From assembly GCA_017303505.1 (NCBI GenBank), contig JAFLCP010000044.1, positions 1 through 52,111 of the forward strand: 52,111 bases of DNA. The letters run 5' to 3'. The notes under the pieces are model-generated. The model did no database searches, was not told the DNA's origin, and saw only the letters and a program-made list of their open reading frames with translations. Shown here piece after piece: positions 8,395 to 18,000 of the stretch (the stretch's first letter is position 1; each line of letters starts with the position of its first letter). The DNA comes from Planctomycetota bacterium. Its GTDB lineage: Bacteria; Planctomycetota; Planctomycetia; Pirellulales; Pirellulaceae. Position numbers and translations under genes: made by a program.

Positions 8395-10365
8395 TTAGAG
8401 TTTTGGCATTAACTTATCGAGAACGCCGCGTTTATCTTCCACGCTGCCGGTTCCCAATGTATTGCCATCAGCACCTTCCAACAACAGTTCATAGGCGGAA
8501 GTTTTCTCTTCATCATTGATCAATTTCAAATGATGGAACAAGCAAACTTCACCCAGAGCTTTTAGTGTTGGAATTTGTTTACTGTTAACCAAATCGCTAA
8601 TTCGCTTTTGAGCAATTTCAGGCTTGAGCGTTGGCATTGGCGAAAGAATCAACAGTTCGTCAACTTTGCTGAATACAGGTTGCATCGCAGCATCGACACC
8701 ATCGCCTTGACCATCTTCCATGCGTTTTTGCACTTCGATGTTATTCAACTTTTTGCTACTCGCCATAATCTTGCCGGTCTTCAAATTGATGACCTGCACA
8801 CGAGTATCGTTGGTGACTCGACCGGTTCGCTTGTTTTGTTCAACTTGAACATCGAAGAAAACCAAACAATCGAAGTTGTCTTTGACCGCTTTGGTCTTCA
8901 ATTCCCCCAACGAGCCTGTACCGATGTAAGACAAGCCTGGAGTGAGTCGATGTCCGGTAGAAGCTGGTTTACGAGCAGCGCCAGGGCCAGCTCCCATACC
9001 AGGTCCTCGTCCACCAGGAGCCATCATGCCACCTTCTGGACCGCCGATCGGTGCGAGGCCAGCCGAGCCGACCATACCGCCACTAGCCATTCCTTCGCCA
9101 CCGATAGCCGGCGCGGAATTGACCGAACCAGCTGCGTTTTCAACGTCGGTGAAAAGCTTGCCGAACTTACCTTCTGCGAATCGTTCTTCGAATAGTCGAA
9201 TGAACGCACGGCCCATTTCACCAGTCGCTTTGCTGAACGTTTCTGGATCATCTTTTCGACCAGGAGCACCACCAGCCCCAGGTGTACCAAGACCTGAAGC
9301 ACCCATCATTCCAGGTTCTGGCAACCCCATCCCACGTCCGCCTGCTCCGCCGCCCGTAGCATTCGGGTCGGTTGAACCGATGGGTTTGTAGTCGGTAACG
9401 CCGGCTGGAGCTTTGAGTTCCATGCCCAATGCGAAGGTGATGCCACTGTTTGGAGAAGCTAAGTCTTTCACCCACTGGATTTCATCGAGGACAGTATTCG
9501 CATCTTCTGCCCCGCTCAGAGCGTGAGCGAGAGCGAACTTGTAGGCATCGGGTTCACGACCGATGGAAAATGCATATTTAGCTTTTTCTAAATAGGGAGC
9601 ATCTTCAGCAGGTTTTTGTGGACCAGTCGGAGTAGGTGAAGCTTGACCTGCGCCCGGGCCACCAAAACCTGGTGCACCAATCGGAGCGCCAATTCCACCG
9701 CCGGAGCTACCATCGAGAGGCGCTAAACCTGGAGTTTGCGGAGGACCAGCACCAGGAGTGGTTGGCTTACCACCATTTGTATTGCTGTATTGAGCCATAT
9801 CGGCTGGATTTGGAGCTGGTGCTCCACCCGGAACGCCGCCACTAACGCCCATAGGACCGCTACCACCGTAAGGCGCACCTGGTTTACCCAAGCCAGCAGA
9901 TGAACCTTCCGAGGAACCTTCGCTTGTACCTCCACCACTATTGGCCATTCCCGCATCGATACCTTGCGGAGCACCAATACCGCTGGATGCACCGAGCGGC
10001 TCACCACCACCGGAGATACCACCACCGGAGTTTGCCATGCCTGCACTGGATCCACCGTCGAATTGTATTTGAGTACCGGAGGAACCTGGACCTGCGCTTG
10101 AGCCCTCTGAGCTACCAGGCACACCACCGGGAGGACCATATCCTGCCGGAGGGCCTGAGGATGGACCTGAAGTTCCAGCTTCTGGCGGAGGTGCCATTGG
10201 ACCCGAAGGAGCAGTCGGCGTTGGGGCTGGTGCAGAAGCTGCCGGAGTTGCAGGTGTGTTCGATGCAACTGTGGTCGAACTATCGCCACCGCCACAACCG
10301 CTTAACGTTGCAACGCCAATCACGCTGCAGAAAGCCCATCCTGTGACACTGAATTTTCGTTTCAT
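8395..10365 (-). CDS. Gly/Pro/Ser-rich lipoprotein, function unknown
   Basis: I do not recognise a named family. The start at 10365 (MKRKFSVTGW) has AGGA eight bases upstream and begins a lipoprotein signal ending in LSGC; a longer frame from 10407 is less likely. Residues ~20-260 are low-complexity and rich in Gly, Pro, Ser and Ala, with recurrent GxxSG and GGP blocks, probably an extended, flexible region. Two ordered segments follow: an alpha-helical block beginning APYLEKAKYAFSIGREPDAY, and after another Gly-rich linker a C-terminal ~170-residue domain with FDCLVFFDVQVEQNKRTGRV and VQVINLKTGKIMASSKKLN. The protein is probably anchored to a membrane and exposed. It has its own terminator downstream. 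Confidence 0.75.
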   Translation of the reverse strand: MKRKFSVTGWAFCSVIGVATLSGCGGGDSSTTVASNTPATPAASAPAPTPTAPSGPMAPPPEAGTSGPSSGPPAGYGPPGGVPGSSEGSSAGPGSSGTQIQFDGGSSAGMANSGGGISGGGEPLGASSGIGAPQGIDAGMANSGGGTSEGSSEGSSAGLGKPGAPYGGSGPMGVSGGVPGGAPAPNPADMAQYSNTNGGKPTTPGAGPPQTPGLAPLDGSSGGGIGAPIGAPGFGGPGAGQASPTPTGPQKPAEDAPYLEKAKYAFSIGREPDAYKFALAHALSGAEDANTVLDEIQWVKDLASPNSGITFALGMELKAPAGVTDYKPIGSTDPNATGGGAGGRGMGLPEPGMMGASGLGTPGAGGAPGRKDDPETFSKATGEMGRAFIRLFEERFAEGKFGKLFTDVENAAGSVNSAPAIGGEGMASGGMVGSAGLAPIGGPEGGMMAPGGRGPGMGAGPGAARKPASTGHRLTPGLSYIGTGSLGELKTKAVKDNFDCLVFFDVQVEQNKRTGRVTNDTRVQVINLKTGKIMASSKKLNNIEVQKRMEDGQGDGVDAAMQPVFSKVDELLILSPMPTLKPEIAQKRISDLVNSKQIPTLKALGEVCLFHHLKLINDEEKTSAYELLLEGADGNTLGTGSVEDKRGVLDKLMPKL

Positions 10366-10935
10366 GGACGAATCCTGAATGAATATTGCCGTAAGAGAAG
10401 CCCTCAAACCAGATCGCGCTCTGAGGAAAACAGCGATCGCGAAGGGCTCATATGAAGAGCCGGAATCGCCCCCATTATGTCACTTCCACACCACGATGTC
10501 GAGATTCGTCCACGTATGTTCACATCGCTTTTTCGAAAAACTCTCTTTTTCCCAACACCGATTTGGCGGCTAAACCGAACGAAACCTCAGGGTTTATCAA
10601 GCGCATACCTCTCCCCTGCCACCCTGTCCCCTGCTCCACCGCACCTGTCACACCGCACTTGGCCCACCCCAACCCCAATCCACTTGAGATCAGTGCGTCC
10701 CCCAGAACTTGACCTGGCAAAATTGCTCGATTACTCCCGCTCCTCAAACTCCAATGCCTAACTCAATTTGAGTCGCGTTTCCTCATTGCGTACTTGGATC
10801 TTGAACCAGTATCGTTGACAATATGGTCAGCAGTTTCGATCCCCCAATGCTTCAATAATGCAAGGGGGCAATACACTTCAATCCTCTTCCTACCAACCTA
10901 CACGCATTCCTCTCCTACCCAAGGAAATAGCATCT
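10366..10935. other. Spacer between divergent genes, no gene supported
   Basis: This stretch of about 570 bases lies between the divergent lipoprotein and PVC dehydrogenase genes and should hold both promoters. The middle (about 10590-10700) is unusually C-rich on the plus strand. Several short frames exist, but none has a ribosome-binding site or convincing protein character. I see no clear repeat or hairpin. Confidence 0.5.
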
Positions 10936-12774
10936 GTGAAACGGCAAACCCTTCAATCATGGCTGGCCATTGTGGCAACACTCATTACGAGCTCGACCTG
11001 CAGCTCGTTGGATTCTTTGGTCTCAGGACAAGAGCCGACCAAAGAAGTTTTACCCCATCCCCAAACCAAGCCACCTGGGCCCGCCCTCACACCTCAAGAA
11101 GCCATCAAGAATATGGTGGTCCCCAAAGGCTTTCACGTTCAACTTGTAGCTGCAGAACCGAATCTAGTGAATCCTGTCGCGATGTGTTTTGACGAAAAAG
11201 GTCGCGTGTGGGTCACCGAGTCTTTTGAATATCCGCGACGTTCTCCCGGACCAGGCCAGGATCGTATCAAGGTCCTAGAAGACACCAACCATGATGGCTC
11301 GATGGATAAAGTCACGGTCTTCGCGGAAGGCTTGAATATCCCATCGGGCATTGCCGTCGGCCATGGCGGAGTGTGGGTCGCCAACGCCCCCGATATTCTC
11401 TTCCTTCAAGATACCGATGGTGATGGCAAAGCAGATAAACGCGAAGTCGTAGTCACGGGTTTCGGTCGAGATGATACACACGAATTACCTAACAGTCTCA
11501 CTTGGGGCCCCGACGGTTATCTCTACGGACTCAACGGCGTCTTCAATCCCTGCCGCGTCGAACAAGATGGACAAGTCTTTGAATTCACGTGCGCCATGTT
11601 TCGCATCCATCCACGCACCAGAAAGTTTGAAATCTTTTGTGAAGGCACCAGCAACCCTTGGGGAATCGCTTTCGATAGTCAAGGTAGCGCATTCATTAGC
11701 GCCTGTGTCATCGACCATCTGTGGCACTTAACCGAATCTGGCTACTATCATCGACAAGGTGGCCCCTATCCTCCTTTCACATGGAAGATCGGTTCCATTG
11801 TAAAACACAAACATCAAATGGCAGCGTACTGCGGTATCGTCTACTTCGATACCAATTCCTACCCCGAACAATATCGCGATGTGCTGTTCATGGGTAACAT
11901 CCATGGCAATTGCATCAACGCCGATCGCATTCAACGCGCTGGCTCAACTTACTTTGGTACACCACAAGATGATTTCTTAACGGCCAATGACGCGTGGTTC
12001 ATGCCCGTCGCGCAAAAGGTCGGTCCCGATGGTTACCTTTACATCCTCGATTGGTACGACCGCTATCACTGCTATCAAGATGCCAACCGCGATCCTAAAG
12101 GAATCGATCGAGGAAAAGGGCGTCTTTATCGTGTCACTTACGGTCCTCCCGGCAAAACACCCCACATCGACTTCAGCCAAGAGACAACGGAAAAACTGAT
12201 CGAATACCTCTCGCATGGAAACGTCTTCTATCGCGAAACGGCCCAACGTCTACTCGCCGAGCGCCGTGACCCACAGAGCCATCTTCCTCTCCAACAGTTG
12301 GTCAGCAACAAATCGAATTCCCAGAAATTGCGACTGCAAGCTCTCTGGGCATTGATTTCCCAGGGTCCACTTGAAGATTCATTCCATCTGCAATTGCTCA
12401 AAGATTCGGATCCGTCGATCGTGGCTTGGGCGATACGGGCAGCAGGCAACCAAGGCAAAGTGTCGCTCGATCTTCGACTTGCAATCGAGGCTCTAAATAA
12501 ACCCGAAGCTCAACCCGATATCTTGCTTCAAATCGCCATCGCCGCCCCGAAGATCGATGAAGCCGATTCACTTCAATGGCTGATTAACGTAGCCGCCCAT
12601 TGCAAAGATGACGGGCTGCTGCCGCAAATCGTGTGGCAAAATCTTCATCCATTTATTCCCAGCAAATCAGACCGAATCTTGGAATTGGTCGAACAGAAAG
12701 ATCTATCCAAGTCCCCGGTCTTGTCGGAACTAGTCCCTCGAATCTCGGAAAAGATTTTGGCGGATTCAAAGTAA
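10936..12774 (+). CDS. PVC-type membrane-bound dehydrogenase, propeller part without haem
   Basis: Exported protein of the Planctomycetes/Verrucomicrobia 'membrane-bound dehydrogenase' family, expected to be a PQQ/sugar-dehydrogenase-like beta-propeller. The GTG at 10936 has AAGGA about ten bases upstream and begins a good signal peptide (KRQTLQSWLAIVATLI); a longer frame from 10858 exists. The propeller (about residues 60-400) shows the repeated calcium-loop style motif DTNHDGSMDKVT and DTDGDGKADKREVV, then NPWGIAFDSQG and VGPDGYLYILDWYDR. Residues ~410-600 look like HEAT-type helical repeats. Relatives usually end in a CxxCH haem domain; this one stops before it, and the haem domain is on the next gene. 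Confidence 0.87.
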   Translation: MKRQTLQSWLAIVATLITSSTCSSLDSLVSGQEPTKEVLPHPQTKPPGPALTPQEAIKNMVVPKGFHVQLVAAEPNLVNPVAMCFDEKGRVWVTESFEYPRRSPGPGQDRIKVLEDTNHDGSMDKVTVFAEGLNIPSGIAVGHGGVWVANAPDILFLQDTDGDGKADKREVVVTGFGRDDTHELPNSLTWGPDGYLYGLNGVFNPCRVEQDGQVFEFTCAMFRIHPRTRKFEIFCEGTSNPWGIAFDSQGSAFISACVIDHLWHLTESGYYHRQGGPYPPFTWKIGSIVKHKHQMAAYCGIVYFDTNSYPEQYRDVLFMGNIHGNCINADRIQRAGSTYFGTPQDDFLTANDAWFMPVAQKVGPDGYLYILDWYDRYHCYQDANRDPKGIDRGKGRLYRVTYGPPGKTPHIDFSQETTEKLIEYLSHGNVFYRETAQRLLAERRDPQSHLPLQQLVSNKSNSQKLRLQALWALISQGPLEDSFHLQLLKDSDPSIVAWAIRAAGNQGKVSLDLRLAIEALNKPEAQPDILLQIAIAAPKIDEADSLQWLINVAAHCKDDGLLPQIVWQNLHPFIPSKSDRILELVEQKDLSKSPVLSELVPRISEKILADSK

Positions 12775-12908
12775 TTGGAGCTTTCTATTCGACGCTTTAC
12801 ACAGAGTTGAGACGTTGCCTTTACCGAGTCAACGTCTAGCTCTGAATTTACTCCATTTTACCGCTGCTCCATTTTGCACTGTCCCAACACATCGAGCCCC
12901 CACTTGCC

Positions 12909-14231
12909 ATGAACTTGCGTTTCCCTCTGCGACAACTCTTCTTTGCCGCCCTTATTTGCGTTGTGTGTGCCTCTCCTTTTATGGATTACCAGCATATCGC
13001 CTTCGCGCAATCGGGCGATGAATCCTCAGCTCCTCGTCCCAAACTGGAGTCTGTGGTGCGGCTCATCAAACTCACTTGGAAAGCCAATCCCACAGCAACC
13101 GCGAAAAGCGTCATGCAACTCGCCCAACAAATCGAGTCCTCACCTGAAGATGTTGAGAAAACGCGAACACTGCTAGATTCATCCAAAGCTATGTTGCTCG
13201 ATGCACTCAAGAGTCCGAACGATCCACGTTACGCCGCAGTGAGTTGCCTGATGGCCACCTGGAATGACCAACAGGCCATGACTAACGCACTAACCCTACT
13301 GGTCGATGACAAACAAACGACTGAGATAAGGCAGCTCGCAGGCAAGATTTTGGCCCGATCCAACCGCGAAGCTCTCCATCAACAGATTGCAACATCGATC
13401 ACCGCGCCGAATACCGGCTCGACCATTCAAGCAGAATTGGCTGAACTAGCACTGCAATCGGGAGACGAAAAACTCATTCGCACGGTTCTGATTTCTATTC
13501 CCGATCTCCCAGCAGAAATCCGCCCTACACTGGTTGAACGTTCCACCCAACGCCCTGCGACCAGCCTGATGTTATTGGAACTTGTCGAACAACAAAAAAT
13601 AGCCAAGGATCTCTTCAATACCAATCTTCTTCAGCGTCTCGAACAAAGCGGCGATCCGCAGGTGAGTGAAAAACTCCGCGCGATTTGGGGAACCATTCGG
13701 ATGGGAAACCATGAGGATCGCCTCAAAGCGATCGAGTCCACAACCAAAACACTCCGCGAACTCAAAGGGAATGTGGACAATGGCTGGGTGGTGTACCAAC
13801 GTGTGTGCGGTCAATGCCATGTACTTCACGAACGTGGTTACGAAGTTGGCCCTGCCCTCACCACCAATGGCCGTGGTAGTTTTTCACAACTTCTGTCCAA
13901 CGTCCTCGATCCCAGCTTGGTTATCGGCAACGCTTACCAAGCCTATACGGTCCTAACTACCGATGGTCGCGTCATCACAGGCCTGTTAGCAGAAGACTCA
14001 CCGGACAAGTTGGTATTGAAAATTCAGGGAGGCAAACTGGAATCAATTCCTCGCGACGAAATCGAAGAAGCCAAAGTCTCTTCAAAATCGTTGATGCCCG
14101 AAGGCTTGGAAACTCAGATGACGGCACAAGAGATCGCCGACTTATTTAGCTTGCTAACGTTAGAAAAAGCTCCAGGGACTAAGCCTAACAGCCTAATCCC
14201 TGAAACTCCATCTTCCCTACACGGTCAATAA
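12909..14231 (+). CDS. Exported HEAT-repeat protein with PVC-type CxxCH haem domain
   Basis: Predicted exported c-type cytochrome partner of the preceding dehydrogenase. The N-terminus is a signal peptide (LFFAALICVVCASPF) ending near AFAQSG. Residues ~45-280 are helical and HEAT-like. The C-terminal haem domain has CGQCH (Cys300, Cys303, His304) followed by a GPALTTNGRGSFSQLLSNVL block, TTDGRVITGLLAEDS and the SLMPEGL motif whose Met is the likely sixth haem ligand; this is the TIGR02603-type domain. It starts 134 bases after the upstream stop in a different frame and with its own signal, so it is a true separate gene rather than a frameshift. Confidence 0.87.
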   Translation: MNLRFPLRQLFFAALICVVCASPFMDYQHIAFAQSGDESSAPRPKLESVVRLIKLTWKANPTATAKSVMQLAQQIESSPEDVEKTRTLLDSSKAMLLDALKSPNDPRYAAVSCLMATWNDQQAMTNALTLLVDDKQTTEIRQLAGKILARSNREALHQQIATSITAPNTGSTIQAELAELALQSGDEKLIRTVLISIPDLPAEIRPTLVERSTQRPATSLMLLELVEQQKIAKDLFNTNLLQRLEQSGDPQVSEKLRAIWGTIRMGNHEDRLKAIESTTKTLRELKGNVDNGWVVYQRVCGQCHVLHERGYEVGPALTTNGRGSFSQLLSNVLDPSLVIGNAYQAYTVLTTDGRVITGLLAEDSPDKLVLKIQGGKLESIPRDEIEEAKVSSKSLMPEGLETQMTAQEIADLFSLLTLEKAPGTKPNSLIPETPSSLHGQ

Positions 14232-14305
14232 AGTGTGGTGCAATAACACGCTTCCGCGTTTGAATCGTTTTGCGTAGGAACGACTCTGCTGAGAGAATCT
14301 CGACA

Positions 14306-14533
14306 CTAAGTTCGTTTGTACCAAGCGGCTTCAAGTGCGGACCAAATGTGCATGATCCAACCGAGAAGCACGAACCATAACACGATTCCCAAGACGAAGT
14401 GCAACAACGCCTTTATAGGTCGTCCTTGGACTAGTTGCCCTAGCCCAGGAAAGAAAAAGCTGCACACGGCAGCGATCACATTACCTGCAGAACCTGGCTC
14501 CACAGCCGTCATTACCTCGTGTTCGTAGTTCAT
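14306..14533 (-). CDS. Small TM2-like membrane protein
   Basis: A 75-residue protein with two hydrophobic helices and the pattern FFFPGLGQLVQGRPIKALLHF, which resembles the PGxGQxxxG turn of TM2/DUF5683-like small membrane proteins. AAGGAG lies eight bases before the ATG, which supports translation. It stands alone between the haem protein and a repeat-bearing spacer. Function is unknown. Confidence 0.75.
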   Translation of the reverse strand: MNYEHEVMTAVEPGSAGNVIAAVCSFFFPGLGQLVQGRPIKALLHFVLGIVLWFVLLGWIMHIWSALEAAWYKRT

Positions 14534-14706
14534 CTATTTGCTCCTTACCGTAACTGGGCGGTTTCACCCGACGCACGCCAAGGAATTCGTCGATTATTGC
14601 CAAAAATTGAAAAATCGGAGGCGTTTTTTTGCGATTTTGTCCAAAATGAGCAGCCGCGAGTGGTTGGACGCGTCGTCGTGCCTAAATGTGCTGCTCGACC
14701 AGGATT

Positions 14707-14740
14707 GAACCACGAAATGCACGAATGCCGCGAAATAGGA
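14707..14740. repeat. Dispersed 34-bp repeat, copy 1
   Basis: The sequence begins GAACCACGAAATGCACGAA and ends GCGAAATAGGA. A second copy at 22139-22172 matches at 29 of 34 positions. Both lie in non-coding sequence, in the same orientation. Confidence 0.6.
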
Positions 14741-14844
14741 ACCAGACGACATTCGTCCAACGCGCCGCAACACGCCCAAAAATGGAAGGTTGCGTCCGTC
14801 GCTACGCCGACGCAAAACCGACGCTAACGCGTACGGCTAATGCG
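14736..14844. repeat. ~109-bp intergenic direct repeat, copy 1 (spacer 14534-15031)
   Basis: It runs from TAGGAACCAG to GGCTAATGCG and is nearly identical to 14932-15039, with a few substitutions and small indels. It contains an internal TTGCGTC / GACGCAA inverted pair. The rest of the 498-base spacer holds the short dispersed repeat at 14707-14740 and no gene that I can support. Confidence 0.85.
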
Positions 14845-14931
14845 CATCGCGTTGGTCAAATTAGCCGACAGCATTAGCTGCGGTTTTACTTTTCTATCGG
14901 TACACGCTCCCTGTTGTGCAGGACGTAACAT

Positions 14932-15039
14932 TAGGAACCAGCATAGCCGTCCAACGCGCCGCAACACGCCCAAAAATGGAATGGTTGCGTCCGTCACTAC
15001 GCCGACGGATAACCGACGCTAACGCGTACGGCTAATGCG
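14932..15039. repeat. ~108-bp intergenic direct repeat, copy 2
   Basis: Second copy, offset by 196 bases from copy 1 and in the same orientation. Its last eight bases overlap the 3' end of the 1391-residue protein gene, so the repeat edge supplies that gene's final codons and TAG stop. The internal inverted pair of copy 1 is broken here. Confidence 0.85.
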
Positions 15040-18000
15040 TACGGGTAATATTTTCGCGAATGCGTGCGCCGATGGTCGACAACGGTAACAACGCATCGGG
15101 AGGTTGATGCGCCGACCACATCATGCCACGCAACAATAGTACTCGATACAACGGGTCGTCCAACGTCCATGAATAATGTCCCATGATGCTCACAAAGACA
15201 CGACCTTTGCCGCGTTCTACGGTCCAAATCAAAGGTTGATCGGCCCCATCCTCTTCTCCTGTTGCGACTAACTGAATCTGAGATGGATCGCCGGTCATCT
15301 TCCAATACGATTCATCGACAACGTCTAAATTTGGAAGCCCTGCAGTTAAGGGATGCGGTGAAGCCAACTTTAACGACACCGGACCATGCCGAAATTTCAA
15401 GATCTTCGTATCGCATGCCAACCCAATGCGCATCGCCAGCGGATCAACAGCCTGCTGACCGTTTACTGCGAAGTGCATAAACACCAAACCGCCACCTGCC
15501 GCTAAGAATCGATCCAATTCTTCCCCTCTTTCTTTCTTCCATTGCGGATTCGCGGAGTAGAACACAATCAAATCGGCGGTTTTCATTTGATAGTCGGACG
15601 GCCATTCATGAGCCTCTTCCACTTGAACATCGCGCACCAAACTTAACAACCTCAGCCAGCGTCGCTTCCACTCAGGATAATCATGTTCGTCGACTCCATG
15701 ATCTTTCGGGCCATCACACAAAACGATCCGCAAAGGCTTCGTCAACGTGACAGGCTTAAACGAATCAGCCGCAAAATCCAGCTTCTGAAACTCACTCCAA
15801 CTTCGATAAGCAGGCTGATCTTCGCGCACCACGGTCGTAGGTTCCAGCGGATTGCGTTTCAGAAATACTAGTAAGTCCTTCAGATCGTCCGCTGAAAGGG
15901 AATCGACCAGTCCGTTGGGCATCAACGAAACTCGCGTTGGTTTCATTTCTTCAATTTCTTCACGTTCTATTTCGCGTCGACTACCATCCGCCAAACCTAA
16001 CAGTAGGCTCGTTTCATTCTCGTTGGCTAACGGCACCCCAGAAACCACTTCACCACTTTGCAACAGAACCATGACCATGAGATGATCGGGATTCAACGTC
16101 GCGCTTGGCTGCCGGATATCTCGCAGAATACTGGAGTCGTCCCGGAATGCGAGATTACTCAAATCAGGCCCCAATGCACCGCCAGGCAAACCTCGCAATG
16201 TATGGCAACGTGAACAGAGCCCAACGCCATAGTAGATTTCTCGACCATGTAACCAACTACCAGCGGGTATCTTCGAATCCCAAGCTTGCTCTAGGCTCGC
16301 AATATCCGCCCCTCGGTCGTTCGGCTCTTTTGGCACAAACGCAGGTGTTAAGCGACTCAAAGACAAATTCCGGGGTGTAGCGTCGCGTTTCGTGGTAAAA
16401 GCGATCGTCACATCGCAACTAGATTGCGGTCCCGTCTGCATTTCGATTTCCAAATCCAGTTCTTTTTCTTCGGGAGCCAATGGAATTGAAACTTTACCAT
16501 CCCGAACTGGCCAGTCCTTGCCATTGGCACGGACGCGCCGAAACTCGCCATTCTTGCGACTCTGTAAATGAATCACCCCCGCTTCAAACTCTGGTTCATA
16601 TTCCAGTTTCGCACCGGCTTGAACACGAGGCTGCAGCAAATGCGAAACATCCACTCGACACGCATACGTCAACGCCCCAGGCTGCACCGTGGCCGCGAAG
16701 AAACTCTCATGCTCTGAACTACCCTGCGTCCACTGTTGATTGAGTGCATGTTCCAAATGGGGCAGCACGATATGGCGTTGCTCTTGTCCATCCTCACGGT
16801 TCCAAGTAACCGCAACACCTCTCATGTCGCACACCACATCGATACCTGTCTCTGGCTTCACCGCCCGCTCTGCAACTTCTGTTTTGCGTGGCATCGAGGG
16901 GAGCGTAATCGAGACTCGGTCACGTTGATTCAAGCCAGCCGTCAACAATTTCAGCGTGCGTCGATCGGGAGTTAACGAAACACCTAACAGTGGCAAGTCA
17001 CTCCGTAAACTCTCTCGCTGCATCTGCACCACAGCATAAGGTGGAGCCAAAGTTTCGAACCGATCGCCAGCAGCGTTGTAGGGACCACTTTCCAGATGGA
17101 TACCTTTGCTCAAGAGGGCTAGATAGTCCTCACCAAGCGGCTGATCAAAAGCCACAGTCAATTCATTAGCACCGCTGCTCCACTGCAACACCGGTTGCGG
17201 TAATTGCGGTTCTACATATTCAATCAGGTATAAAGCCCCCTTCCCTTCCGGGCCGGTTCCCCAATCAGGAGGTCCGCTGTGGCAACAGACCAACAAGCCA
17301 CCAGCCGGCGTCACAGAACAATCGATCGTCAACTGACTAAGGCAGGCGATCACCGTGTTGTTAGCCATATAGCCATTCGCACCGCGAACGACATCCGTTC
17401 GAAATATTTTCCCTCGCGATTCGCCACAGACAAACGCACTCGTTTTCCAACTCTCAGGTCCAAACAATGGGCCTCCGCATACCGACCGATTAAAAAACAA
17501 CCCACACGTCGATTGATGCTGTGGCCCATAGTCAAATACACTCGGTTCATCGATAACCTGTGGCAAATGTTTTGGATGGTAGGGTGGAAAGCCATAGTAT
17601 TTGTCGGGTTGAATGTGAAGCAATTCGTCAAAGGGATTGCCGTTGCTCAACCACGTCGCCCCTTCCTGATCGGTCGCAAACAAATCACCCTCCGCATTGA
17701 AATCGAGGGCCACCGGAAATCGCACCCCTTTGCAAATGGATTCACGCGACTTCCAATCGGGCGAAATCTTGATGATATTCCCTCGTTCGCTTTGCAAATC
17801 GAAATTAGCTTTCCCTCCGTTATCCAGCAAATAACCGTTGGCATAATTCGTTGTCCCCAGGCCGAAATAGATGGATTCATCAGGTCCAACTGCAATTCCT
17901 AGTGCGTCGACATTTTGCGTTATCTCTTTCCAACCTGTGGCAATAATCTGTTCTTCATCGGCAACATCATCCCCATCTCGATCGTGCAAGAACGATACCT

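Noticed and set aside
9723-10346. Long frames on both strands inside the Gly/Pro-rich lipoprotein gene
   Set aside because: Low-complexity codons keep other frames open; the lipoprotein frame has the start, signal and conserved C-terminus.
12775-12908. Sequencing frameshift joining the PVC dehydrogenase and the haem protein
   Set aside because: The second gene has its own clear signal peptide, which a frameshifted downstream half would lack.
17279-17902. 207-codon plus-strand frame
   Set aside because: Antisense shadow of the propeller domain of the 1391-residue protein; no start signal.
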